Origin: an uncultured Clostridia bacterium | GTDB lineage: Bacteria > Bacillota > Clostridia > Christensenellales > CAG-917 | Assembly: GCA_946056785.1 (NCBI GenBank) | Contig: CAMGKS010000029.1 | Span: forward strand, 1 to 10,916 | Direction: 5' to 3' | Length of the DNA: 10,916 nucleotides | Notes under the pieces: model-generated | What the model was told of the DNA's origin: nothing | Seen by the model: the letters and a program-made list of their open reading frames with translations, nothing else | Database searches by the model: none | Made by a program: the position numbers and the translations under genes | Shown here: piece after piece, positions 1 to 7,206 of the stretch | Layout of the letters: each line of letters opens with the position of its first letter | Numbering within the stretch: position 1 is the first letter of the stretch

Positions 1-2
1 CC

Positions 3-116
3 TGGACGATCCTTCCGATCTTCCGCTTCCTGGAGAAGTACGGCAACATCCCCAATTATAAAACAAATTCGTATGCAATTAAAACGTCGATATTTTATTT
101 TAAAAAAGCCTCATAA
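3..116 (+). CDS. C-terminal fragment of an unidentified, possibly membrane, protein (or chimeric contig edge)
   Basis: An open frame enters from the left edge and ends at TAA 114-116, giving 37 residues that start WTILPIFRFLEKYGNIPNYK and end FKKAS. The family is not recognised. The first 17 codons are unlike everything else in the window: 16 of 17 end in G or C (ATC, TTC, TAC, AAC, CTG, GAG). From codon 18 on only 4 of 20 do, which matches the rest of the window. The frame stays open across the switch, so this may be a genuine gene end. A chimeric junction near base 53 would look the same. Bases 5-21 also resemble the end of a common sequencing adapter. Function is unknown. Confidence 0.3.
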   Translation, partial: WTILPIFRFLEKYGNIPNYKTNSYAIKTSIFYFKKAS

Positions 117-250
117 TAAGGTAAAAAAAGCAATAACCCGCATTAAAAACGGGTATAATGTATAAAAAAGACGCATATTTTTTTAAAAGGAGTTGGCAAG
201 CCGTTTTTTTTGTCAGTAATTTGTTGATTTTTAAATAAAGGTTTGTTAAA
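117..250. other. Leader/intergenic region upstream of the polymerase-like gene
   Basis: AT-rich spacer. It contains a hairpin (133-156), a TATAAT hexamer at 154-159 with no convincing -35 box, and an AAAGGAG-like motif around 186-192 that has no start codon at a usable distance. The ribosome binding site that serves the next gene is AAAGG at 237-241. TTGTCA (210-215) followed by TAAATA (232-237) with 16-nt spacing is a weak promoter possibility only. Confidence 0.4.
133..156 (-). terminator. Small hairpin, terminator-like on the minus strand
   Basis: ACCCG at 136-140 pairs with CGGGT at 150-154 across a 9-nt loop. The stem extends to about 7 bp if one A is bulged. Read on the minus strand, it is followed a few bases later by a run of seven T (plus-strand A run 123-129). 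On the plus strand no T run follows directly, so it is a poor terminator for the gene ending at 116. No minus-strand gene is visible that would need it, so the role is uncertain. Confidence 0.25.
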
Positions 251-1849
251 ATGAAGATTATGGAAAAAGAAGTACTAAATACAGAAAACGTTGAAGAGAA
301 ATCATTTGTAGCGGAAAAAGGCGAATTGATTAGCGACACGCTCGATACGAATGAAGGATACAAAAAATTTAAATTCGAAAAGAGTCCGAAATACGAAAAA
401 TTCATATCGAAACTTGACAAGTTTTTATATTCCGATTATTACTTACTTGTTATAGCGGCTATTATTTTTCTTTTTTGGAATATCGGATATTATGCAAGAT
501 TCGTCGAAGTGGCAGGTCTTATAATTATCGTATTGCTTGCATCGTTCATCCTTGTCGTAAAGGATGACTTAACGCTTGTTTTGCCGATAATTTTTATGGT
601 CGCCGCAATTTTCCCGGTTGAAATCAATCCGATGGCATACGGTCTAAAAGTGCTTGGTCTGATTCCGTTGCCTATAGCTTTGGTTTATCATTTAGTGCAT
701 TATTACAGAGGCTTTAAAATTCATAAATATTTCTTTCCGCAACTTGCGGTTTCAATAGCTTTGATATTCGGCGGAATAGGCACGATTGACGCAATCGGAT
801 ATAAAAACGGCCTTGTATGGGTATTGCTGTTAGGCATTGCAATTCTTGCTTTATATTTTCTTTTCAGCAATTACTGCAAACCTAAAAAAGATTTTGACGT
901 CAAAAAATTCATGGCAAAGATGTTTATGTATACCGCCATGCTTATAGTTTTGGAAGTCATAGTTTTCTATTTGCGTGACCCGTCGAGAATCAAAGATATA
1001 GACGAAAGAGTGTCGCTCGGTTGGTGTATAGGCAATAACTTTGCAAGCATCCTTGCGTTACTTATTCCGGGCACTTGTTATCTTGCCGTTAAGTCTAAAT
1101 ATTCATGGTTGTATACGCTTTTGCTTGCAATGCAATATATTGCAATAGTTTTGAGCCTTTCTCGCGGTGGAATTTTGTTTGCGTTGATAGCTCTTCCGTT
1201 TTTGCTTATCGCCATGATTTATTACGCAAAAGCATACAGAAAAGGAATCGTTATCACCATTGTGACGTTTATTGTGATTTTTGCGATTTTAATCGGCGCT
1301 ACTTGGGAATATTCGTCAAAACTTTTCTCAACGATAATTCATCACAGCTTCGATGCGGAAGGAAAGGTTGTTACAAACGGCAGAAATCAACTTTATACCG
1401 AAGCGTGGAATTGCTTTAAATCTAATCCGATTTTCGGCGTCGGCTTAGGATATGCCGGACCGAATTACAACGGCGGCACGCTTGGTTTTTATTTCTTCCA
1501 CTCAACGTTATTCCAGATTCTTGCATGTATGGGACTTGTCGGCATTGCCGCATACGTTTACAACTATATAGTGCGTTTCAGAATAATCTGCAAAAAAGAC
1601 GTTTTTAACGTGTTTATATTGTTGGGAATGATTACGTTCGAGGCATACGCCATGATCGATACGGGAACGTTTGTTCCTATGCCGTCAATGATTATGGTGA
1701 CGGTGACTGTCGTAATGCTTGAAATAATAAATGCCCGCGGCGAAAAGGAATGGCAATTCGATCTGAACCGTGACGGAAAGCTTATCAGCGTTGAAAAAAA
1801 GGACGAAGAGGACGTAAGCAACGTTTACGGCAGAGTAGTCGAAGAATGA
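251..1849 (+). CDS. O-antigen ligase / polysaccharide polymerase-like membrane protein (Wzy_C type)
   Basis: A 532-residue polytopic membrane protein. A hydrophilic, charged N-terminus (about 1-60) is followed by roughly a dozen hydrophobic segments (about 64-490) and a charged cytoplasmic-type tail (495-532). Hallmarks of the WaaL/Wzy family are visible: SRGG at 304-307, GRNQLY at 377-382 leading into a segment rich in N-P, then NPIFGVGLGYAG at 392-403 and FHSTLFQ at 416-422 (loop His 417). The family joins or polymerises lipid-linked glycan units on the outer membrane face; which of these this protein does cannot be told from sequence. The ATG at 251 is preferred over the one at 260 because AAAGG (237-241) lies 9 nt upstream. 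The tail carries an EF-hand-like loop, DLNRDGKLISVE (504-515), unusual for this family. A chain-length regulator gene follows, supporting a role in surface polysaccharide assembly. Confidence 0.8.
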   Translation: MKIMEKEVLNTENVEEKSFVAEKGELISDTLDTNEGYKKFKFEKSPKYEKFISKLDKFLYSDYYLLVIAAIIFLFWNIGYYARFVEVAGLIIIVLLASFILVVKDDLTLVLPIIFMVAAIFPVEINPMAYGLKVLGLIPLPIALVYHLVHYYRGFKIHKYFFPQLAVSIALIFGGIGTIDAIGYKNGLVWVLLLGIAILALYFLFSNYCKPKKDFDVKKFMAKMFMYTAMLIVLEVIVFYLRDPSRIKDIDERVSLGWCIGNNFASILALLIPGTCYLAVKSKYSWLYTLLLAMQYIAIVLSLSRGGILFALIALPFLLIAMIYYAKAYRKGIVITIVTFIVIFAILIGATWEYSSKLFSTIIHHSFDAEGKVVTNGRNQLYTEAWNCFKSNPIFGVGLGYAGPNYNGGTLGFYFFHSTLFQILACMGLVGIAAYVYNYIVRFRIICKKDVFNVFILLGMITFEAYAMIDTGTFVPMPSMIMVTVTVVMLEIINARGEKEWQFDLNRDGKLISVEKKDEEDVSNVYGRVVEE

Positions 1850-1877
1850 TTTTATATTCAGAAAAAGAAAACAGATT

Positions 1878-1930
1878 ATTAAGCGGAAAAAAGTATAACT
1901 AATTATTTAGCGGAAAAAGAATAACTAATT
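1878..1930 (+). repeat. Two-copy direct tandem repeat (~27 bp unit) in the intergenic gap
   Basis: Copy 1 (1878-1904) and copy 2 (1905-1930) share the core AGCGGAAAAA followed by ATAACTAATT. They differ by one A in the poly-A run and a few substitutions. The copies directly abut and occupy much of the 127-nt gap between the polymerase-like and chain-length genes. They do not form a stable hairpin by eye. They could be a replication-slippage duplication or paired binding sites. Confidence 0.75.
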
Positions 1931-1976
1931 TTAGCTATATATTGCATAATAACAATAAAGGAGAACAAAGATACAA

Positions 1977-3422
1977 ATGGAAGAAAACAGACAGGATTAT
2001 ACAGATGCGGGATTGACTTTTCATGATATTTTCAGATTTTTGAAAAAGTCAGTTCCTATGCTTGCCGTATGTGTAGTAATTTGTTTAGTTGTCGGCGCTT
2101 TGGTAGGCGTTGGCATCTCGCTCACAAACGAAGCGAACGGGAATATTCGAGGCACAATCGAACTTACCTATGACGGTATTTCAGAGGGGCTTGACCCGAT
2201 CGGGAACACGTTTAACAGCGATAGCATAAGAGGCGTTCAGGTGGTTTTGTCTGCTTTGACTAATACCGGACTTAATAAATATGACGTGGCAGCCGTTCGC
2301 AACGCCATTAAAGTCGAAGGAGTTAAGCCGACCGAAGAAAAGAACGAGACGGAAGAGACAGAGACTTTTATGCCGAGCAAATTTACAATTACGCTTGACT
2401 ATAAAAAAATCGACGGAATGACGGAATCGGAAGCCGTTGCAATAGTCAATAACGTGATGTCAACCTATTTATACGCGTTTGAAAATAAATATATAGTAAC
2501 CGATAAGATGTTGGAAAATTTCTTAACGGAAGAAGAGATTAAAAGCAACGATTTTGTCGAAACGTTCAACACGATTTCAAACGAATTCGAAATAGGGCTT
2601 GATTATATCAAATCTATATCCAACGAGCAATTCGTTTCTTCAAAAGGCGATACGGCTTCGAGCATGAAAATCGAAATCAATTCTTATATGTCGAAATTGA
2701 ATCTTATAATTGCAAATGCAAAAAGCGGTTGCGTAGTTCGTGATAAAGACGCTACTTTGAATTACCTCAATTACGAAATTACGCAAATCGACGAGCAGAT
2801 TACCGCAAAGACGGCAACGCTTAACAGCATAAAAGACTTTTTGGAAGCCTACAGCAAACAATATCCTAGCGTAAGCGTCGGCGGAAGCAGCGTCGCAAAT
2901 ATTACCGTACCTAAGTCCGACGTGTTCGATAACGAATTTAAAAAGCAAACGGTAATTGCAAACGAAATTGAAAATCTTACGACGCAGAAAGCGAGCTATC
3001 AGTCATGGGTAACCGATTTAGGTAGCGGACCTATCGCAACGGAAGAACAGATTTTGGCAGTCGAAAGAAGTATCATCGACTTTATGTCCGAAGCAAACGG
3101 CTTTATTGTCAAGTATAATCAATTTACGCAAGAGTATTCGGGCAACGAACTTGCAAGCGATATTAAAATCGTTTCTTCTGCCATCGCTATATCAACGTTT
3201 GCTACAACTCCATGGCTTAAGATCATGTTGATTGCTCTCGGCATCGGGGTTTTGCTTGGTCTTTTGCTGACACCTGCCGGCGTAAAAATCAAGAAAAACA
3301 TCGCTGCCCAAAAGGCGGGAAAAGCGTTAAACAATCAAAAAGAAGAAACTGCCAACGATAAAAAAGAAAATTCAGACTTAAAATCGTCGGAAAGCGAAGC
3401 AAGCGGAGAGAAAAAAGAGTAG
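1977..3422 (+). CDS. Wzz/YveK-like polysaccharide chain-length determinant (no kinase domain)
   Basis: A 481-residue protein with the topology of polysaccharide co-polymerases. It has a short cytoplasmic N-terminus with an FHDIFRFLKKS motif before TM1 (about 27-49). A large extracytoplasmic part (about 50-411) includes helical, coiled-coil-prone stretches around 255-290 and 320-345. TM2 spans about 413-433. A lysine/glutamate-rich cytoplasmic tail (437-481) ends the protein. Family members set the modal length of the polymer made by a Wzy polymerase, and the upstream neighbour is Wzy-like. No Walker A motif or tyrosine-rich tail is present, so any BY-kinase would be encoded elsewhere. The start is supported by AAAGGAG at 1957-1963, although the 13-nt spacing is long. 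The pre-TM2 proline motif is reduced to TTPW (410-413). The assignment rests on topology and context more than on close sequence recognition. Confidence 0.65.
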   Translation: MEENRQDYTDAGLTFHDIFRFLKKSVPMLAVCVVICLVVGALVGVGISLTNEANGNIRGTIELTYDGISEGLDPIGNTFNSDSIRGVQVVLSALTNTGLNKYDVAAVRNAIKVEGVKPTEEKNETEETETFMPSKFTITLDYKKIDGMTESEAVAIVNNVMSTYLYAFENKYIVTDKMLENFLTEEEIKSNDFVETFNTISNEFEIGLDYIKSISNEQFVSSKGDTASSMKIEINSYMSKLNLIIANAKSGCVVRDKDATLNYLNYEITQIDEQITAKTATLNSIKDFLEAYSKQYPSVSVGGSSVANITVPKSDVFDNEFKKQTVIANEIENLTTQKASYQSWVTDLGSGPIATEEQILAVERSIIDFMSEANGFIVKYNQFTQEYSGNELASDIKIVSSAIAISTFATTPWLKIMLIALGIGVLLGLLLTPAGVKIKKNIAAQKAGKALNNQKEETANDKKENSDLKSSESEASGEKKE

Positions 3423-3462
3423 TACGATTGTTTAAATTTCTTCTATATAACAGTCAGGTTTT

Positions 3463-3495
3463 AAAAGCGTTTTGTCTAAGATAAAACGCTTTTTT
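3463..3495 (+). terminator. Rho-independent terminator after the chain-length gene
   Basis: A perfect 11-bp inverted repeat: AAAAGCGTTTT (3463-3473) pairs with AAAACGCTTTT (3483-3493) across a 9-nt loop. T residues follow, then ATTTG. It lies 40 nt after the stop of the chain-length determinant and closes that transcription unit. Confidence 0.85.
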
Positions 3496-3600
3496 ATTTG
3501 CCGTTTTTTGTTGCCGTCAAGAGCGGTTTAAAACGCTAAAAATTAAAATGCATTTTGTTATAAAATTTCCGTCAAGGCATAAAATATAATGAGGTGTAAA

Positions 3601-3741
3601 ATGGAAGACAGATGCATTTGTTGCGGTAACGTAGTTCCCGAAGGGACCATGGTTTGTCCCGATTGTATAGCTAAATCGGCATTATCCGACGGCGATACCG
3701 AAAAGCCGAAAGGGGAAAAGGAAAACGAATATAGAAAATAG
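3601..3741 (+). CDS. Zinc-ribbon microprotein of 46 residues
   Basis: A short gene encoding MEDRCICCGNVVPEGTMVCP followed by DCIAKS and a hydrophilic lysine/glutamate-rich tail. Two cysteine knuckles, C5-x-C7-C8 (C5-x2-C8) and C19-x2-C22, form the classic four-cysteine zinc-ribbon pattern with a Gly after the first knuckle and a PEG turn between them. GAGGTG at 3591-3596, 4 nt before ATG, is a good ribosome binding site. Small zinc-ribbon proteins of this layout are common in Bacillota chromosomes and phages and mostly lack a known function; a nucleic-acid or protein binding role would be inference. The gene lies between a terminator and the promoter of the dehydratase gene, so it appears to be its own unit. 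I see no clear promoter: TATAAT at 3585-3590 is too close to the start to fit together with this ribosome binding site. Confidence 0.75.
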   Translation: MEDRCICCGNVVPEGTMVCPDCIAKSALSDGDTEKPKGEKENEYRK

Positions 3742-3871
3742 TTTTTTATCCGAAATTTTAAATGCGATTGTACCGTGATAGTAAATAGTATGATATGCGT
3801 AAATATACGGCTAAGGTTTTTGGCAAAAAGGCTTTAAAAAGGTTTATGGGGCGTATGTGAGCCGTAATGAC
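3742..3871. other. Spacer upstream of the dehydratase promoter
   Basis: AT-rich, with no open frame carrying a ribosome binding site and no clear terminator for the zinc-ribbon gene. GGTTTTTGGCAAAAAGG around 3816-3832 contains a 5-bp A/T stem only. Confidence 0.4.
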
Positions 3872-3900
3872 TTGACTATTATACTGCCAGGTGTTATAAT
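3872..3900 (+). promoter_or_regulatory. Sigma-A-type promoter for the dehydratase-permease unit
   Basis: TTGACT at 3872-3877 and a perfect TATAAT at 3895-3900 are separated by 17 nt, the optimal spacing. Transcription should start near 3907, giving a leader of about 33 nt that contains the AGAGGA ribosome binding site at 3930-3935 just before ATG 3940. Confidence 0.85.
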
Positions 3901-3939
3901 CGCAAAGATAAAAAGCAATAAAGTATTACAGAGGATAAT

Positions 3940-5811
3940 ATGATAAAAAATCGGATGCTGAAATTCACCAAAAGAGAAAAGAGCAATATAGTCGACTTTT
4001 TGATTTTGCTTGCTTGTTCGGAATTGCTTCTGGTATTTTTCAGTTATAACATGGCGTCGCCTGTAAATTGGCAGCATTATTTAGCATTGCCTATTTATTC
4101 TATTTTCTTTTATTTTGTTTTTCAATTTATTTTCAAGCTGAATAAAATTCTTTGGGAACATGCAAGCGGTAAACCGTTTTTGGTGTTGTTGCTCATTCTG
4201 TGTTTAGATTTTGTATTTTCTTCGGCTTTGTCCTTTGCGACTTTTGGATATGCAAAATGGATGGCGTTCTATTTTGTCGTACTCTTTTTGGTCGTTTATT
4301 TAGGACTTTCAGTTGAGAAATTGTCCTCATGGCAGTTGTATTTAAGAAAGCATCAATTAAAACACGTGCTTGACGTTAAGAGTTCGGCAAGAAACAATAC
4401 TTTGATAATCGGGGCGGGCTGGACAGGTTCTGCCATTGCAAAAGGTTTTGCAAACGACCCGTCGATTTTCAATCCTATATGTTTTGTTGACGATAACGAA
4501 GAAAAACAAGGCAAACAAATCGTAGATTTGCCTGTAGTGGGCACGACAAAAGATATAGCTAAAGTAGTAAAAAAATATTATATAAGAAAAATTATTTTCG
4601 CAATACCTACGTGCGACCCGATGAAAAAGGCTGAAATAATCAACGACTGTATTGCCACAAAATGCGTTTTGAAAGTTATTCCGCCTGTGCAGGAATTGGT
4701 TGAAAGCGCCGATATGACGACTCAACCTCGTGACGTCAAAATCGACGACTTGTTGGGCAGAGAACCTATGACTTTCGACTCTAAAGAAGTAAAAGATTAC
4801 ATTCAGGGCAAGGTAGTTCTGGTTACGGGCGGCGGCGGTTCTATAGGCAGCGAATTATGTCGTCAGATAGCCTCTTTCGGGCCTAAAGAACTCATCATAA
4901 TGGAAATTTACGAAAACAACGCTTACGATATACAGCAAGAGTTGAAACGTAAATATCCTAAGCTCGATTTGCAAGCTGAAATTTGTTCGATTGCTGACTA
5001 TGATAAATGTCGTATCCTTTTCGACAGATACCGTCCCGAACTTGTTTTCCACGCTGCCGCACATAAGCACGTTCCGCTTATGGAGCACGTGCCGGAGCAA
5101 GCTGTAAAAAACAACGTAGTCGGAACGCTCAATCTTTGTAAACTGTCCGCCGAATTTAAGGTAAAAAGATTTTTGCTTATTTCAACGGATAAGGCGGTCA
5201 ATCCGACAAACGTTATGGGAGCATCTAAGCGTTGTTGCGAAATGATAGTAAAATATCACGCTCAGACTTGCCCGGACACCGTTTTCTGCGCTGTTCGTTT
5301 CGGAAACGTATTAGGCTCGAACGGTTCGGTAATTCCGCTGTTTAAAAAACAAATTGCGGAAGGCGGTCCGGTCACTCTCACCGACAGACGCATTATAAGA
5401 TATTTTATGACTATTCCGGAAGCGGTTTCTCTCGTTTTGCAAACGGGTACTTTTTCGGCAACCGGAGAAATTTTCGTTCTCGATATGGGGCAACCCGTCA
5501 AAATTCTCGACCTCGCGGAAAATCTCATAAGGTTATCCGGTCTGGAACCGTATAAAGATATCAATATCGTATTTACGGGATTAAGACCGGGCGAAAAACT
5601 TTATGAAGAATTGCTTATATCCGGTGAGGGTATGAGAAAAACGTCTAATAAAAAGATTTTTATATGCCAACAAATTGACGTCGACGAAAAAACGTTTGTC
5701 AAGGAATTGGACAAACTTATGACTCTTGCAAGAGAGAATAAAGCGGCAGAAGTTAAAGAGCAATTGCACGCAATGATTCCTACCTACAAACAAGAGCCGA
5801 GAATCGATTGA
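3940..5811 (+). CDS. Membrane-bound CapD/FlaA1-family nucleotide-sugar 4,6-dehydratase/epimerase
   Basis: A 623-residue enzyme of the large WbpM/PglF/CapD class. Four hydrophobic segments (about 18-125) anchor it in the membrane. A first Rossmann-like domain follows with GAGWTG at 158-163 and FVDDN at 182-186. The C-terminal short-chain dehydrogenase domain starts with the NAD(P)-binding TGGGGSIG (296-303). HAAAHKHVP (371-379) and STDK (415-418) follow. The catalytic MxxxK is Met426/Lys430: this class has Met where classical SDR enzymes have Tyr. RYFMTIPEA lies at 487-495. Members convert UDP-GlcNAc to a 4-keto-6-deoxy sugar, the entry to rare amino sugars in capsules, O-antigens and glycoproteins. 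Substrate is inferred from the family. Length is typical and no key residue is missing. ATG 3940 is supported by the ribosome binding site and promoter. An ArsB-type permease gene follows after 39 nt. Confidence 0.92.
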   Translation: MIKNRMLKFTKREKSNIVDFLILLACSELLLVFFSYNMASPVNWQHYLALPIYSIFFYFVFQFIFKLNKILWEHASGKPFLVLLLILCLDFVFSSALSFATFGYAKWMAFYFVVLFLVVYLGLSVEKLSSWQLYLRKHQLKHVLDVKSSARNNTLIIGAGWTGSAIAKGFANDPSIFNPICFVDDNEEKQGKQIVDLPVVGTTKDIAKVVKKYYIRKIIFAIPTCDPMKKAEIINDCIATKCVLKVIPPVQELVESADMTTQPRDVKIDDLLGREPMTFDSKEVKDYIQGKVVLVTGGGGSIGSELCRQIASFGPKELIIMEIYENNAYDIQQELKRKYPKLDLQAEICSIADYDKCRILFDRYRPELVFHAAAHKHVPLMEHVPEQAVKNNVVGTLNLCKLSAEFKVKRFLLISTDKAVNPTNVMGASKRCCEMIVKYHAQTCPDTVFCAVRFGNVLGSNGSVIPLFKKQIAEGGPVTLTDRRIIRYFMTIPEAVSLVLQTGTFSATGEIFVLDMGQPVKILDLAENLIRLSGLEPYKDINIVFTGLRPGEKLYEELLISGEGMRKTSNKKIFICQQIDVDEKTFVKELDKLMTLARENKAAEVKEQLHAMIPTYKQEPRID

Positions 5812-5837
5812 TTTAAATTTCGATTCTGTTTGACGGT

Positions 5838-5853
5838 AAAGGGCTTTATTATG
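5838..5853 (+). promoter_or_regulatory. Ribosome binding site that fixes the permease start at ATG 5851
   Basis: AAAGGG at 5838-5843 lies 7 nt before ATG 5851-5853. The frame is open further upstream to a TTG at 5830, but that codon has no Shine-Dalgarno sequence, and the first hydrophobic helix begins directly at the ATG. Confidence 0.65.
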
Positions 5854-7206
5854 ATCGCAACGATAATTATATCCGTTATAACTTGTGCGTTCACCGTGAC
5901 GCTTGTGCTTTTTAAGCCGAGCGTCGTTTTTAATACAAAAAATGGAAGGGAAATACGGTTTAGCGTTTTTTGGATAGCCCCTTTTGTCGGCTGCATAGCG
6001 GTCTTAATAAGCAACGTAATTTCTCCCGCCGAGGCGTGGGCGGGGTTAACGTACGATATGGGGTCAATTCTTTTGACTGATTCGACGGTAAATCCATTAA
6101 AAATCGTTATCTTGTTCTTTTCTATGACTTTGATATCGATTGTACTTGACGAAGCAGGGTTTTTTAAGTATCTTGCATTAAAAACGTTGCAAAAAGCCGG
6201 CGAAAGTCAGAAACGGCTGTTTGTGCTTTTATACGTAATTGTTTCCGTCCTTACGGTTTTCACTTCCAATGATATTGTAATTTTGACTTTTACGCCGTTT
6301 ATATGTTGTTTTTGTGCGAACGCAAAAATCGACCCGGTTCCGTACATAATGGCGGAATTTGTTGCGGCAAACACTCTGTCGATGTTCCTTATTATCGGAA
6401 ATCCTACAAACATATATTTGGCGTCGGGATATGGAATTAGCTTTTTAAACTATTTAACCGCAATGGCTCTGCCTACCGTTATGGGGGCCGTTGTGGCATT
6501 CGTCGTGCTTTATTTGCTGTTTTTTAAAAAACTTCAGCTTCCTATAGTTAAATCTTATGAAACGCCGACATTGACGGACAAGCCGCTTACTGCCATTTCG
6601 CTGGTGCATCTTATCGTTTGCATAGTGTTGCTTATGGTTTCCGATTTTATCGGAGTTCAGATGTGGTTTATAACTTTGATATCGGCGGGATCGACGGTAT
6701 TGTGCATATTGCTTTATTGTGCAATCAAAAAACGCAAACCTACTGTTTTATGGGACTCTCTTAAACGTATTCCTTGGACGCTTGCACCGTTTGTGTTATC
6801 TATGTTCGTAATTATTCTGGCGTTGGAAAAATGCGGAGTATCGGCGGCTTTGGCAAGTTTTCTTGCCTCGGGCGGAGACGAATTGAATATATTAAGTTTC
6901 GGACTCAGCGGAGTTTTGGTTGCCAATTTAGTCAACAATATTCCTATGAGCGTTTTATATTCTTCGATGGCAAAAACAGGGAATATGAAACTTATGGGAG
7001 TGTTTGCTTCGGTTGCCGGGTCAAACGTCGGAGCGTATCTTACGCCTGTGGGAGCTTTGGCAGGGATAATGTGCGTGGATATAACGAATAAACACGGCGT
7101 AAAATTCGGTTTTTTAAATTTTGCAAAATATGGGGTAATAACTGCCGTACCGACGATTCTTGCGGTTATAGGCGGTTTGTATATAAGCGCTTTGTATATT
7201 CTTTAA
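5851..7206 (+). CDS. ArsB/NhaD-type (ion transporter superfamily) permease
   Basis: A 451-residue, almost wholly hydrophobic protein with about 11-12 membrane segments. The family signature is clear in both inverted halves. The first half has FTSNDIVILTFTPFI (137-151) and AEFVAANTLSMFLIIGNPTN (168-187). The second has NLVNNIPMSVLYSS (359-372) and AGSNVGAYLTPVGALAG (389-405). The SND, NPTN, NNIP and TPVG segments correspond to the re-entrant hairpins that form the transport site in ArsB/SLC13-like carriers. The family includes arsenite, sodium/proton and dicarboxylate carriers; the substrate cannot be read from sequence. No arsR, arsC or arsA is nearby, so a dedicated arsenic role is not supported. 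The gene follows the sugar-nucleotide dehydratase by 39 nt with no terminator between, so co-transcription is likely. Length is normal and the frame intact. Confidence 0.85.
   Translation: MIATIIISVITCAFTVTLVLFKPSVVFNTKNGREIRFSVFWIAPFVGCIAVLISNVISPAEAWAGLTYDMGSILLTDSTVNPLKIVILFFSMTLISIVLDEAGFFKYLALKTLQKAGESQKRLFVLLYVIVSVLTVFTSNDIVILTFTPFICCFCANAKIDPVPYIMAEFVAANTLSMFLIIGNPTNIYLASGYGISFLNYLTAMALPTVMGAVVAFVVLYLLFFKKLQLPIVKSYETPTLTDKPLTAISLVHLIVCIVLLMVSDFIGVQMWFITLISAGSTVLCILLYCAIKKRKPTVLWDSLKRIPWTLAPFVLSMFVIILALEKCGVSAALASFLASGGDELNILSFGLSGVLVANLVNNIPMSVLYSSMAKTGNMKLMGVFASVAGSNVGAYLTPVGALAGIMCVDITNKHGVKFGFLNFAKYGVITAVPTILAVIGGLYISALYIL

Noticed and set aside
154..159. TATAAT as a promoter for the polymerase-like gene
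   Set aside because: It is a perfect hexamer, but it overlaps a hairpin arm and has no recognisable -35 at 16-18 nt.
186..195. AAAGGAGTTG as the ribosome binding site of a leader peptide
   Set aside because: No ATG, GTG or TTG lies at a usable distance with more than a few sense codons.
1878..1930. CRISPR-like repeat array
   Set aside because: There are only two units, directly abutting with no spacer, and no cas genes.
3585..3590. TATAAT as the -10 box of a promoter for the zinc-ribbon gene
   Set aside because: Transcription would begin at about 3597, downstream of the ribosome binding site at 3591-3596. The nearest TTG-type -35 (TTGTTA 3555-3560) is 24 nt away.
4357..4725. Minus-strand open frame of 122 codons inside the dehydratase gene
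   Set aside because: It overlaps the conserved Rossmann domain of the dehydratase and shows no ribosome binding site or recognisable protein features.
5830..5850. TTG at 5830 as the permease start, adding seven residues
   Set aside because: No Shine-Dalgarno sequence precedes it. AAAGGG lies 7 nt before ATG 5851, and the first membrane helix starts at that ATG.
5851..7206. Arsenic resistance operon
   Set aside because: Only an ArsB/NhaD-like permease is present. No arsR, arsC, arsA or arsenic-type regulator is nearby, and the family has several other substrates.
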